64,000 nt of DNA from Phytopseudomonas flavescens (lineage in GTDB: Bacteria; Pseudomonadota; Gammaproteobacteria; Pseudomonadales; Pseudomonadaceae). The translations under genes were made by a program, and so were the position numbers. Position 1 is the first letter of the stretch, and each line of letters opens with the position of its first letter. Where the stretch lies: NCBI RefSeq assembly GCF_900100535.1, contig NZ_FNDG01000002.1, forward strand, positions 1-64,000, read 5' to 3'. The notes beneath the pieces were generated by a model. It was not told the DNA's origin and searched no databases. It saw only the letters and a program-made list of their open reading frames with translations. Below are positions 16,889-25,709 of this stretch, piece after piece.

Positions 16889-16904
16889 GAGTACAGTTGT
16901 ACTC
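16889..16904. promoter_or_regulatory. TetR-type palindrome upstream of fabA
   Basis: GAGTACAGTTGTACTC is a perfect inverted repeat, with 7-base arms around GT. It resembles the ACA-N2-TGT core described for FabR-type operators of fabA/fabB, and Pseudomonas DesT is known to regulate fabAB. It lies in the only intergenic space between the hybrid kinase and fabA, so it most likely controls fabAB. Confidence 0.6.
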
Positions 16905-16992
16905 TGCGGGGGCCAATGGTGTCACAGATGCCCCATTGACGCTCCACTTCAACCGGCAAGCGTGCAACATTTCCGTCGATCTGACTAGTCAC

Positions 16993-18903
16993 CTAGTGCT
17001 CGGGCGACAGCCAGCGGTCGAGCAGTTCCTGCAGCTCCATGCGTTTGAACGGCTTTGCGAGGTAATCGTTCATTCCAGCCTGCAAGCAGGCTTCGCGGTC
17101 TCCCTGCAGGGCGTTGGCGGTCAGGGCGATGATCGGCAGCCGTCCACGGGGGCCCAGCCCGCGGATGCGCCGAGTCGCTTCGTAGCCATCCATGATCGGC
17201 AGGCGGCAGTCCATCAGTATGGCCGCGAACCGGCCCTGGTTCACCGCTGCCAACGCCTGCACGCCATCGACCACCAGGGTCACCTGATAGCCCAGGCTGC
17301 GCAGCATGGCCTCGATCACCGTCTGGTTGACGGGATTGTCTTCCACCAGCAGCACCGAATGGGCTTCCCGTAGCGTAGGCTCGGAAGTGGCGGTCTTGGG
17401 GAGCGCCTGCGGCTGTTGCGCCGAAAACGGCAGAGGAATTTCCAGGGTGAAGCAGGAGCCACGACCCGGCTCGCTCTCTGCCTTCAGGGTGCCACCCATG
17501 CGCTCCGCAAGGGTGCGGGCGATGGGCAGGCCCAGGCCGGTGCCGCCATAGCGGCGGGAAATCGAATTGTCGGCCTGCTGGAAGGCGTCGAACATGGTTT
17601 CCAGGCGCTCGCTGCTGATACCGATGCCGGTGTCGTGCACGCGGCAGGTGAACCACAGCACCTGGTTGTCCAGGGCCTGCCAGTGGGCCTCGACCCGTAC
17701 CTCGCCACGCTCGGTGAACTTCAAGGCGTTGCCAATCAGGTTGACCAGAATCTGGCGCAGACGCGTGGGGTCGCCCTGCACCTGCAGTGATGGCAGGGCG
17801 TCGGCAAGCTCCAGGCGCAGCGCCAGGCCGCGCTGCTGGGCGCTGTGCTGGAAGGCCTGCAGCGCGGTTTTCAGCAGCGCCGACAGATTGAAGCTGATCA
17901 GCTCGAGTTCCAGTGCGCCGCGTTCGATCCGCGAGAAATCCAGAATGTCGTTGATCACCTTGAGCAGATGTTCGGTCGACTCGGTGGCCAGGGCCGCATA
18001 TTCGTGCTGTTCCTGGTTCAGGTCGGTGGTTTCCAGCAGTTGCAGCATGCCCAGTACACCGTTCATGGGGGTGCGCAGCTCATGGCTCATCATCGCCAGG
18101 AAATCCGATTTGGCGCGGTTGGCCAGTTCCGATTCTTCCCGCGCCTTGATCAACAGGGTCATGGCCTGCTGTTGCTCCAGGGCGGCGTTGTTCAGGCCGC
18201 TGGCCAGGTCGTTGATATGCCGCGCCAGGGTCGCCAGTTCGCCGCCGCCGACCTCCGGAAGCGTCGTCCGATAGTTGCCGCCCTGGATCGCCGTGACCGC
18301 ATCGCTCATCGCGCTCAAGGGGCGCGATAGCCGGCTGGCGAGGCGCCGTGCCAGCAGGAAGGTCAGTAGCAGAGCGAGCAGCACCAGCACGGCGACCTTC
18401 AGGAGGATTTCCTGCTGGCGGTTATTGAAGGCTTCGCCGGACATGCCGACGACCACCCGGCCCAGGTAGTCGACGCCGACTGGCGCCGGGGCGTTGCTCC
18501 CTTCACGGATGAAGTCCGGGCCCAGATCGACCTGCTGCTGCTGAATGGGCGACTGGAATATCTCGATATGGCCCTGGCCCGCCTGCAGGTTATCGGGCTG
18601 CTCGAGGTAGACCAGGATGTTGTCGTCACGGTCGCGCACCTCGACGAAGCGTACATGGGGCGTCTTCAGCGTGGCCTGCAGCAATGCGCCGAGTACCTGG
18701 CTGTTGCCTGAAATCACCCCGTATTCGGTAGCCGGCGCCAGTTGGCTGGCGATCAGTTGGCCGGTGTGGTTGATTTCGATGCGCAGATCCTGCAGGCGAT
18801 TGAAGGTCAGAAACCCGGTCAGCAGAAGCGTCAGCAGCAGCGCCGGGCCGACGCTGATGAGCTGGGTGCGGATGTGGATGTTCCAGCCGCGCCACAGTTT
18901 CAT
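16993..18903 (-). CDS. Hybrid sensor histidine kinase/response regulator
   Basis: 636 aa. Order: membrane helix (about 15-35), periplasmic sensor (about 36-165), second helix (about 166-187), HAMP (about 188-242), HisKA with phospho-acceptor His274 ([11 protein letters not shown]), HATPase with [15 protein letters not shown] and GGTGLGL boxes, and a C-terminal receiver with Asp565 ([12 protein letters not shown]) and Lys617. There is no Hpt domain, so it needs an external phosphotransfer protein. Its place next to fabA matches the P. aeruginosa hybrid kinase PA1611, which acts with RetS/HptB in lifestyle control; orthology is inferred from position. It overlaps the upstream binding-protein gene by four bases. 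Confidence 0.93.
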   Translation of the reverse strand: MKLWRGWNIHIRTQLISVGPALLLTLLLTGFLTFNRLQDLRIEINHTGQLIASQLAPATEYGVISGNSQVLGALLQATLKTPHVRFVEVRDRDDNILVYLEQPDNLQAGQGHIEIFQSPIQQQQVDLGPDFIREGSNAPAPVGVDYLGRVVVGMSGEAFNNRQQEILLKVAVLVLLALLLTFLLARRLASRLSRPLSAMSDAVTAIQGGNYRTTLPEVGGGELATLARHINDLASGLNNAALEQQQAMTLLIKAREESELANRAKSDFLAMMSHELRTPMNGVLGMLQLLETTDLNQEQHEYAALATESTEHLLKVINDILDFSRIERGALELELISFNLSALLKTALQAFQHSAQQRGLALRLELADALPSLQVQGDPTRLRQILVNLIGNALKFTERGEVRVEAHWQALDNQVLWFTCRVHDTGIGISSERLETMFDAFQQADNSISRRYGGTGLGLPIARTLAERMGGTLKAESEPGRGSCFTLEIPLPFSAQQPQALPKTATSEPTLREAHSVLLVEDNPVNQTVIEAMLRSLGYQVTLVVDGVQALAAVNQGRFAAILMDCRLPIMDGYEATRRIRGLGPRGRLPIIALTANALQGDREACLQAGMNDYLAKPFKRMELQELLDRWLSPEH

Positions 18904-19823
18904 GGCCTATCTCCTTCTGACAGGTGCCTGGCGAGATCCTCGTCACTGGGCAGCTCCACGGCCAGGGCCCGGGCTATTTGAGGATTGCCAAGCACTTTGA
19001 ACGTATTCGAATAGGTGCCTTGCGGCCAGCTGTGTGGTGGCCGGTCGAGCAGGCGGTCAAGGGTGTCGAGCCAGTCGCTCTGGTCGCTGTAGGTGCTGGC
19101 CAGGCTACCGGCTCGCACGAAGCCGGCACTGGGGCCGATCAGGGCATGCTGCTGCCCATAGGTGCTCAACAGCAGGTTCTTGGCCGTTTGCGGGTTGTAC
19201 AGGGTGTCGTCGGCGATACCGAGCAACACGTCGCTGTCGCGTAGCAGGCGCATCAGAGGACGATTGTCGCGGGTGTTCGGCCAGTCCTCCGAAACGATCT
19301 GCAGGCCGAGGTGAGTGGCGGCCTGGCGGATTTCCTCGAGCAGAAACGCGCTGTGCCGGTCATGCAGTACACCAACCCGGTCGATATGTGGCAGCAGGTG
19401 TTTGGCCAGGCGCAACTGGCGCAGTGGCGCCGGATCTTGCCAGAGCACGCTCAGATTGCCCGGGGGATGTTCGCCAAGGGTCGCCCGTGCCTGGCTCTTG
19501 TTTACCTGCAGCACCAGCGTTGCTGGGCCATTCTTCGAGCTGATACGCCACGCCAGTGCTGGCTGGCCGAAGAGGATGAGGCGGGTGTCGGCAGGCAGCT
19601 CGCCCAGGGGAGGCATCTCGTTCAGCGGCAATATACGTACGCGATCCTGCGGTCGTGCCCGCGCCAGCGCGGTGCCGAAACCTTGAAGAACGCTGGTGTC
19701 CCCGGCGCTGCTCAGCAACAACTCGGCCGCCTGCAGCGGGGATTGCAGCAGGCACAGCAACAGCAGCGTGCGGCCTGCCCAGGATGGGCAGACCGATGTT
19801 CTCGAGCAGCGATTGGCGATCAT
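18900..19823 (-). CDS. ABC-type substrate-binding-like periplasmic protein
   Basis: 307 aa. A signal peptide (cleavage near QAAE, about residue 33) precedes a two-lobed type-1 periplasmic binding fold of the ABC_sub_bind (YnjB/TrpX-like) group, with [19 protein letters not shown] and [12 protein letters not shown] as characteristic stretches. No ABC permease or ATPase is nearby. Its ATGA coupling to the hybrid kinase downstream and position right after a TonB-dependent receptor remnant suggest it is a periplasmic sensor feeding the kinase, not a transporter subunit. The ligand is unknown. Confidence 0.8.
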   Translation of the reverse strand: MIANRCSRTSVCPSWAGRTLLLLCLLQSPLQAAELLLSSAGDTSVLQGFGTALARARPQDRVRILPLNEMPPLGELPADTRLILFGQPALAWRISSKNGPATLVLQVNKSQARATLGEHPPGNLSVLWQDPAPLRQLRLAKHLLPHIDRVGVLHDRHSAFLLEEIRQAATHLGLQIVSEDWPNTRDNRPLMRLLRDSDVLLGIADDTLYNPQTAKNLLLSTYGQQHALIGPSAGFVRAGSLASTYSDQSDWLDTLDRLLDRPPHSWPQGTYSNTFKVLGNPQIARALAVELPSDEDLARHLSEGDRP

Positions 19824-20363
19824 CTAGAGTTCGAACTCGGCGCTGAGAACAGCCGAGGCTGGTCGTCGTTGTTCTCGCGCCAGGTCAGGGCTTCGTCGTC
19901 CAGGCGCCGCTGCATCATACCGGCCAGTTCCAGCTGACTGCGGTTCAGCGGCACGCCCCTGGCCAGTCGCAGATCCATGCGCTCGAAGCGTCGTTCGTTG
20001 AGGCGATCGGCACCGTAGTAGAAAACCCCGCTCGACCAGCCCAGCCCCCAGTTTCTGAGCCAGTCGGCAGAGCCACCGACGGGCAGCGATTCGCTGGTCG
20101 GTCTTGTCGGTGGTGCGGTAGCCGACCATCATGCCCGCAACCAGGCGCAGCAGTTCGGCGATGTCGCGTGCTCCACTGGCCTCGATCAGCGCGCTGTCGA
20201 GCAACGTTACGCTGCCGGGCACCGACGCAGGCGGCTTGAGGCGGCTGGCAGTCAGCCCGTGGGGTATGGCCTGGGTGTCGCTGAACAGATCATCGGCCAC
20301 GGCGTCGCCAGTGGCCATCAGGGCCAGCAGCAGAGCGTGGAAAGAAGAGGGGGCTTTGATCAC
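19824..20363 (-). pseudogene. TonB-dependent receptor remnant with internal deletion
   Basis: The reading frame from a GTG at 20363 gives a signal peptide (VIKAPSSFHALLLALM) and a TonB plug start: GSVTLLDSALIEASGARDIAELLRLVAGMMVGYRT, here quoted only as residues 51-85 of that product and easily recognised. Instead of the plug and barrel, the DNA jumps to the last barrel strands in another frame (about 20090-19830: WGLGWSSGVFYYGAD, RMDLRLARG), ending DDQPRLF. Roughly 450 or more middle residues are missing and the frame is shifted. The remnant abuts the binding-protein gene, so the receptor was once the first gene of that operon. Confidence 0.8.
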
Positions 20364-20505
20364 GCAACGACCCTGTTCGCGCAGTGAGGTGCATGGTAAC
20401 CGAGCGGCGAAGCGTTGCCAGCCATGTGGCGTGAAAAGACCCATTTTAGTTCAGCCGCCAAGCGAGGTCTGAAGCGTCGAGGCTGGCCGTAGAGCGAGCG
20501 AGTCG

Positions 20506-20511
20506 TATAAT
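20506..20511 (+). promoter_or_regulatory. -10 box of gpsA promoter
   Basis: A perfect TATAAT lies 37 bases before the gpsA start codon. No good -35 box is visible 16-18 bases upstream, so activity may depend on an activator or an upstream element. Confidence 0.45.
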
Positions 20512-20547
20512 GCACGCCATTGCCACAATGCTCACTACGGATCGCTC

Positions 20548-21570
20548 ATGACTCAACAGCAACCTATCGCGGTGCTCGGCGGCGGCAGCTTCGGCACCGC
20601 CATCGCCAACCTGCTGGCGCAGAATGGGCATCGTGTTCTGCACTGGATGCGCGATCCCGTCCAGGCCGAGGCCATTCGCAGCAAGCGTGAAAACCCCCGC
20701 TACCTGAAAGGCGTCCGGGTACTCGACGCTGTCGAGCCGACCACCGATCTTGCCGGCGCGCTGAACAGTTGCAGGCTGGCCTTCGTGGCCTTGCCGTCCA
20801 GCGCGCTGCGTCAGGTGCTGCAGCCGGTGTCGGCACTGTTGGCTGGCAAGCTGCTGGTCAGCACCACCAAGGGGATCGAGGCGCAGACGTTCAAACTGAT
20901 GAGCCAGATTCTCGAAGAGGTCGCCCCGGCGGCGCGAATCGGCGTGATCTCCGGGCCGAACCTGGCGCGGGAAATTGCCGCTCATACGCTGACTGCCACA
21001 GTCGTGGCCAGTGAGGACGAAGCGCTGTGTCGTGAGGTTCAGGCGGTGCTGCACGGACCTACCTTCCGTGTCTACGCCAGTGCCGACCGCTTTGGGGTCG
21101 AACTGGGCGGTGCGCTGAAGAACGTCTACGCAATCATCGCCGGCATGGCGGCGGCGCTCGGCATGGGCGAAAACACCAAGAGCATGCTGATCACCCGAGC
21201 ACTGGCGGAAATGACCCGTTTCGCCGTGCAGTTGGGAGCCAACCCCATGACCTTTCTCGGGCTCGCCGGGGTCGGTGATCTGATCGTCACCTGCTCGTCG
21301 CCGAAAAGCCGCAACTACCAGGTCGGCTTCGCGCTCGGTGAGGGGCTGAGCCTGGAGGAGGCCGTGGAGCGCCTCGGCGAGGTTGCCGAAGGGGTCAATA
21401 CCATCAAGGTGCTCAAGGCAAAGTCCGACCAGTTGCAGGTATACATGCCGCTGGTGGCCGGGCTGCATGCGATCCTGTTCGAGGGGCGCACCCTGGATCA
21501 GGTGATCGAGGCGTTGATGCGTGCAGAGCCGAAGACCGATGTCGATTTCATTCCAGCCACTGGCTTCTGA
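20548..21570 (+). CDS. gpsA: Glycerol-3-phosphate dehydrogenase [NAD(P)+] GpsA
   Basis: 340 aa. It reduces dihydroxyacetone phosphate to sn-glycerol-3-phosphate, the backbone of all phospholipids. The N-terminal dinucleotide loop is [12 protein letters not shown] (residues 8-19); the substrate-binding [10 protein letters not shown] lysine and [15 protein letters not shown] helix are intact, and the [10 protein letters not shown] stretch is typical. The length fits. It starts a plus-strand run with the DUF4389, sixA and thioesterase genes, which are closely spaced. Confidence 0.98.
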   Translation: MTQQQPIAVLGGGSFGTAIANLLAQNGHRVLHWMRDPVQAEAIRSKRENPRYLKGVRVLDAVEPTTDLAGALNSCRLAFVALPSSALRQVLQPVSALLAGKLLVSTTKGIEAQTFKLMSQILEEVAPAARIGVISGPNLAREIAAHTLTATVVASEDEALCREVQAVLHGPTFRVYASADRFGVELGGALKNVYAIIAGMAAALGMGENTKSMLITRALAEMTRFAVQLGANPMTFLGLAGVGDLIVTCSSPKSRNYQVGFALGEGLSLEEAVERLGEVAEGVNTIKVLKAKSDQLQVYMPLVAGLHAILFEGRTLDQVIEALMRAEPKTDVDFIPATGF

Positions 21571-21581
21571 AGGATCCGAAT

Positions 21582-21920
21582 ATGAGTGAGCATCAAAAAG
21601 GCCAGCCGATCGGGCTGCGTATCGTCTGGATGCTGCTGTTCCTGCTGGTCTGGCAAGTGGCTGAGCTGGTGCTGGCCGGGGTGGTTCTGTTGCAGTTGGC
21701 CTACCGTCTGATACAGGGCGCGCCCCATGCGGGCTTGCAGGGTTTCGGCGACAGCCTCAGCCAGTATCTGGCCCAGATCGGCCGTTTCGGTACCTTCAAC
21801 AGCGAGTCCAAGCCCTGGCCGTTCGCCGACTGGCCAACGCCGCGCCCAGCGCAGGGCGAATTTGCGCACAGCGTGCCGCCGGACGTGTCGCCGGTCAGGG
21901 ACGAGGAGCCGAAACTGTGA
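21582..21920 (+). CDS. DUF4389 membrane protein
   Basis: 112 aa. One or two membrane segments (about residues 10-45, IVWMLLFLLVWQVAELVLAG) are followed by the DUF4389 core (SLSQYLAQIGRFGTFNSESKPWPFADWP) and a polar tail. The function is unknown. It follows gpsA by 11 bases and precedes sixA by 10, a conserved gene order in pseudomonads as far as I recall, so a link with lipid or envelope metabolism is possible but unproven. Confidence 0.88.
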   Translation: MSEHQKGQPIGLRIVWMLLFLLVWQVAELVLAGVVLLQLAYRLIQGAPHAGLQGFGDSLSQYLAQIGRFGTFNSESKPWPFADWPTPRPAQGEFAHSVPPDVSPVRDEEPKL

Positions 21921-21930
21921 GTCATCAGCC

Positions 21931-22395
21931 ATGAGGATCTGGTTGTTGCGCCATGGTCAGGCCCACCCTGAAGCACGCACCGATGCCCAGCGGGAACTGA
22001 CGGACTACGGTCGTGACGAAGTACGTCAATCCTTCGAGCACCTGCGTGGCCGTTCGCTTGAGGCGATATTCGTCAGTCCTTACGTGCGTGCCCAGCAGAC
22101 GGCCGTACTGGTGCGCGATGCCCTGGCGATTAGTTCCGAGCTGCACAGCGTTCCCTGGCTGACCCCGGAAAGCGATCCCCGTGACAGCCTGGGCAAGCTT
22201 CAGCGCCTCTCGGGCCAGGAGCTTCTGCTGGTGTCTCATCAGCCCTTCATCGGCGCGCTCGGCGGGCTGCTGGTACATGGCCATCGGCAGCAGCCGCTTG
22301 CCATGCATACCGCCAGCCTGGCGATGCTCGAAGGTGAGGAGCCGATTGCCGGGCTGATGTCACTCGAGTTGCTGGCCCATCCCGACCTGCGCTGA
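21931..22395 (+). CDS. sixA: Phosphohistidine phosphatase SixA
   Basis: 154 aa histidine-phosphatase-fold protein. The catalytic His8 lies in LLRHGQA, and a second conserved histidine lies in VSHQPFIG. SixA-type enzymes dephosphorylate histidine phosphotransfer proteins; in E. coli SixA acts on the nitrogen PTS. The ATG at 21931 was chosen because it starts the core beta-strand exactly as in relatives; there is no strong ribosome site, which suggests coupling to the DUF4389 stop 11 bases upstream. Confidence 0.92.
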   Translation: MRIWLLRHGQAHPEARTDAQRELTDYGRDEVRQSFEHLRGRSLEAIFVSPYVRAQQTAVLVRDALAISSELHSVPWLTPESDPRDSLGKLQRLSGQELLLVSHQPFIGALGGLLVHGHRQQPLAMHTASLAMLEGEEPIAGLMSLELLAHPDLR

Positions 22396-22492
22396 TACGG
22401 CTGCGCAAGGCGTGGGCGCTGTGTCACGATCCTGCTGTGCTCGCCATTGCAGGCGAGCCGGTAGAGTCCACCGCTAATGACAAGGATCGACC

Positions 22493-22936
22493 ATGAGCCT
22501 TTGGCGACAGCCCCCAAACCTCGATGAAATCAATGCTGCCCAGCGCAACACCATCGGCGAGCTGCTGGACATCCGTTTCGAATCCTTCGATGACCAGTCA
22601 ATCACCGCCAGCATGGCGGTCGATGCGCGCACCCATCAACCATATGGTCTGCTGCACGGTGGCGCGTCGGTGGTGCTGGCGGAGAGCCTCGGCTCCATGG
22701 CCAGCTATCAGTGCATCGATACGCAGCGTTTTTTCTGCGTGGGCCTGGAGGTCAACGCGAACCACCTGCGGGGCCTGCGCTCGGGGCGCGTCACCGCGGT
22801 GGCCAGGCCGGTGCATCTTGGCCGTACCACCCATGTGTGGGATATCCGCCTGAGTGGCGAGGATGGCAAGACCAGTTGCATCTCGCGGCTGACCATGGCC
22901 ATCGTGCCACACGGCAGTCAGCTGCCGGAGCGCTAG
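22493..22936 (+). CDS. PaaI-family hotdog thioesterase
   Basis: 147 aa acyl-CoA thioesterase of the PaaI/YbdB (menI) type. The signature GLLHGGASVVLAESLGSMAS carries the catalytic acid and the HGG turn, and VGLEVNANHLRGLRSG follows. It probably hydrolyses aryl- or acyl-CoA thioesters in the cytoplasm. The family includes 1,4-dihydroxy-2-naphthoyl-CoA thioesterase, but menaquinone synthesis is not expected in Pseudomonas. The gene lies alone between sixA and two hydrolase genes. Confidence 0.92.
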   Translation: MSLWRQPPNLDEINAAQRNTIGELLDIRFESFDDQSITASMAVDARTHQPYGLLHGGASVVLAESLGSMASYQCIDTQRFFCVGLEVNANHLRGLRSGRVTAVARPVHLGRTTHVWDIRLSGEDGKTSCISRLTMAIVPHGSQLPER

Positions 22937-23039
22937 TTCGATTTGGCCGGAGCGTCGTCCTTCCTGGCCGTTACGGTCATTGCCGTGGGCAGGGCGCTGG
23001 CTGACAATTGCTGCATTGCCTGCCTCCGGCGCGACGACC

Positions 23040-23843
23040 ATGTCCCAGCTCATCTTCTTCGCCCACGCCAACGGTTTCCCCTCGGGAACCTACGGCAAGC
23101 TGTTCGCCACGCTTGCGCCGGAGTACCGGGTGCAGCACCTGGCGCAGCATGGCCACGACCCGCGTTTCCCGGTGAATGACAACTGGAGCAACCTGGTCGA
23201 TGAACTGCTGCATCATCTGCAGCAGTGCGCCGGCCCGGTGTGGGGTGTGGGCCATTCGTTGGGTGGCGTGCTGCACTATCACGCAGCGCTGCGCAGGCCG
23301 GATCTCTATCGCGGCGTGGTGATGCTCGACTCGCCTGTGCTGAGCCGTGCAGATCAGATGGTGATTCACGCTGCCAAACGTTTCGGTTTCATCGACCGTC
23401 TGACCCCTGCCAGGCGCACGCTGGGACGCCGCGAGGCGTTTGCCGACGCCCTGGAGGCGCGCCGATACTTTGCCGAGCGGGCGCTGTTCAGTCGCTTCGA
23501 TCCCGATTGCCTGGATGCCTATGTAGAGCATGGTCTGCACCCCCATCAGGATGGCATGAGGCTGCGTTTCGAGGCCGCGACCGAGATCAGCATCTACCGC
23601 AGTGTTCCGCACACCAGCCCCGGGCTGCCGCAGCAGTTGCAGGTGCCACTGGCGTTGGTCAAAGGCGCCCAGAGCCGCGTGGTACTCGCCCATCATGGAC
23701 GTATGGCGCGTCGTGCACCGCGGGGAGAGTTCCTGACGTTGCCCGGCGGCCACATGTTTCCTCTCGAGCACCCGAACGAGACGGCGCAACTGATTCGCGG
23801 GCTGTTCGCGCGCTGGCAGCAACCTGCCGAGGCCGTTCCATGA
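23040..23843 (+). CDS. Alpha/beta hydrolase (first of pair)
   Basis: 267 aa from ATG 23040. It is an alpha/beta hydrolase with oxyanion motif HANGFP at residues 8-13, nucleophile Ser in GVGHSLGG (about residues 70-77) and catalytic His in GGHMFPLE near the C-terminus. No signal peptide, so it is cytoplasmic; the substrate is unknown. Its stop overlaps the start of a second alpha/beta hydrolase by four bases. The two are only distantly similar, so they look like partners and not a recent tandem duplication. Confidence 0.9.
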   Translation: MSQLIFFAHANGFPSGTYGKLFATLAPEYRVQHLAQHGHDPRFPVNDNWSNLVDELLHHLQQCAGPVWGVGHSLGGVLHYHAALRRPDLYRGVVMLDSPVLSRADQMVIHAAKRFGFIDRLTPARRTLGRREAFADALEARRYFAERALFSRFDPDCLDAYVEHGLHPHQDGMRLRFEAATEISIYRSVPHTSPGLPQQLQVPLALVKGAQSRVVLAHHGRMARRAPRGEFLTLPGGHMFPLEHPNETAQLIRGLFARWQQPAEAVP

Positions 23844-24703
23844 GCCTCGGGTTCGAAGAGGTGCGGCTACGGCTGCCGCATATCGAACTGGCCGCCCAGC
23901 TGCATGGTCCCGAAGACGGTATCCCGGTAATCGCCCTGCATGGCTGGCTCGACAATGCCGCGAGCTTCGCCCGGCTGGCCCCGAAGCTGTCAGGGCTGCG
24001 CATCGTGGCCCTGGATTTCGCTGGGCATGGCCATTCGGACCATCGTCCGCCTGGTGCCGGGTATGCACTCTGGGATTACGTGCACGATGTGCTGCTGGTC
24101 GCCGAGCAGTTTGGCTGGCAGCGCTTCAGCCTGCTCGGCCATTCCATGGGCGCGATCGTCTCGCTTCTGCTGGCGGCCACTTTCGGCGAGCGGGTGCAGC
24201 GCCTGGCGCTGATCGACGGCCTGGTGCCGCCGACCAGCGAAGCCGATGCGGCGGTGAGTACGCTGGCCGATTCCCTGCGCGCGCAACTGGCCCTGCCGGC
24301 CAAGCGCAAGCCGGTGTACCCGAGCCTGGAGCGTGCCGCCCAGGTACGCCAGCGCGGGGTAGGGCTGGTCAGTTTCGAGGCCGCCGAACTGCTCGCCCAA
24401 CGTGGGCTGATGCCGGTACCAGGCGGCTACACCTGGCGCACCGACAACCGCCTGACGCTGCCGACGCCCCTGCGGCTGACCCGCGACCATGTACAGGCCT
24501 TCATCGCGGCGCTGAATTGCCCGACCAGGTTGCTGTTGGCCGAGCATGGCTTGTTGGCGCAACGCGACGGCCTCGAAGGCTTGCTGGCGCCGACGGCCAT
24601 CGATGTCGAGCGGTTGCCTGGCGGGCATCATCTGCATCTGGACGACGAGCGTGGGGCGCAACTCGTAGCAGACTGTTTCAATCCTTTCCTGAACGCGCCT
24701 TGA
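23840..24703 (+). CDS. Alpha/beta hydrolase (second of pair)
   Basis: 287 aa from ATG 23840, translationally coupled to the first hydrolase (ATGA). Motifs: HGWLDNAASF oxyanion region (about residues 34-43), LDFAGHGHSDHRPPG, nucleophile Ser in LLGHSMGA, and a C-terminal LPGGHHLHLD with the catalytic His. The fold and the HGW start place it in the serine hydrolase-like (SERHL) group. The substrate is unknown. Cytoplasmic. Confidence 0.9.
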   Translation: MSLGFEEVRLRLPHIELAAQLHGPEDGIPVIALHGWLDNAASFARLAPKLSGLRIVALDFAGHGHSDHRPPGAGYALWDYVHDVLLVAEQFGWQRFSLLGHSMGAIVSLLLAATFGERVQRLALIDGLVPPTSEADAAVSTLADSLRAQLALPAKRKPVYPSLERAAQVRQRGVGLVSFEAAELLAQRGLMPVPGGYTWRTDNRLTLPTPLRLTRDHVQAFIAALNCPTRLLLAEHGLLAQRDGLEGLLAPTAIDVERLPGGHHLHLDDERGAQLVADCFNPFLNAP

Positions 24704-24752
24704 CGGCCCGCTACAACTGGGGAAAGGTGTCGGCATTGCAATGGAGACCCGC

Positions 24753-24872
24753 ATGACCGACCTGTATACCGCCGCGCTGGAAGCACGGCTCCCGTCCACT
24801 GCCGTTCACCCTCTGCCTTCGACCTCGCAGGCCCTCGACACGACCGGGCAGCGAGGGGTTTCATGCGTCTGA
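24753..24872 (+). CDS. Possible small protein upstream of DUF4892 gene
   Basis: 39 aa, MTDLYTAALEARLPSTAVHP and on, rich in Ser, Thr and Pro, without a recognisable domain. A GGAGA ribosome site lies nine bases before the ATG, and the stop codon overlaps the first codons of the DUF4892 gene, so it could be translated as a coupled leader peptide. It may also be a remnant of a longer gene. Codon choice resembles its neighbours. Existence is uncertain. Confidence 0.35.
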   Translation: MTDLYTAALEARLPSTAVHPLPSTSQALDTTGQRGVSCV

Positions 24873-25663
24873 GTTACCTGTTGCCCCTGATGTTGCTCAG
24901 CGCGGTTGCTTGCGCCGATGTAGCCGGCAGCCGCGATCTTGACGTACTGCCGCGTTTTCCCGGCAGTGAAATCGTCACCTTCAAGGATCAGGCGGGGCAG
25001 GAGCGGCTCTACCCACAGGGCACTATCCGGCGTATCAGCGGGCGCCTGCGCTACGAGCGCGAAGTGCTCGCCACCGGGCAGCTCACCGCCATCACCTATG
25101 AGCTGCCGCGTACCCACAATGCCAAGGAAGTGTTCTCTGCCGCGCGTGAGGCGCTGCAGGAAAAGGATGCCCATATCCTTTACTGGTGCGAGGGGCGTGA
25201 GTGCGGCTCCAGCAGCCTGTGGGCCAATGCGGTGTTCGGCAACTCCACCCTGTATGGCTCCGATGACCAGCAGGCCTACGCCTTGCTGCGCCTGGCCGAA
25301 CCCTATCAGGACAGCCTGGTCGCGCTGTACAGCATCACCCGCGGCAACCGTCGTGCCTACCTGCATGCCGAGTTGCTGGCGGCCAGCCAGCCGTTGGCGA
25401 AAGTGCTGCCCACGCCTGCCACTCTGCTGCGTCAATTGAAAAGCACCGGTGACCTGCGGCTGCCCGGGCAGGACGAACCTCAGGAAGAATGGACGGAGCT
25501 CCTGGCGCGTAGCCTCAATCAGGACAGTACCTTGCGTGTCAGCTTGTCCGGCGCGCATGCCGAAGCCTGGCGAGAAGCACTGATCGAGCAGCGGGTGAGA
25601 GCGGCTCGCCTGGAGATCGGTGAAAGCGACGGCGACGGTCTGCGTATCGACGTGCTACGTTGA
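24863..25663 (+). CDS. DUF4892 exported protein
   Basis: 266 aa. A signal peptide (about residues 1-18, ending ACA) precedes a DUF4892 region. The segment DLDVLPRFPGSEIVTFKDQ starts the family domain, and a YWCEGRECGSSSLWAN motif with two cysteines near residue 110 may form a disulfide. The C-terminal 60 residues resemble an OmpA-like fold weakly (LRVSLSGAHAEAWREALIEQRV), which I cannot confirm. It is periplasmic or outer-membrane associated; the function is unknown. The gene sits between two hydrolases and an AI-2E family permease. Confidence 0.85.
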   Translation: MRLSYLLPLMLLSAVACADVAGSRDLDVLPRFPGSEIVTFKDQAGQERLYPQGTIRRISGRLRYEREVLATGQLTAITYELPRTHNAKEVFSAAREALQEKDAHILYWCEGRECGSSSLWANAVFGNSTLYGSDDQQAYALLRLAEPYQDSLVALYSITRGNRRAYLHAELLAASQPLAKVLPTPATLLRQLKSTGDLRLPGQDEPQEEWTELLARSLNQDSTLRVSLSGAHAEAWREALIEQRVRAARLEIGESDGDGLRIDVLR

Positions 25664-25709
25664 GCGCGCCCTTCAGGGCCTGAGTCCGGTTTTCTGGAAA
25701 CACTGAAAA

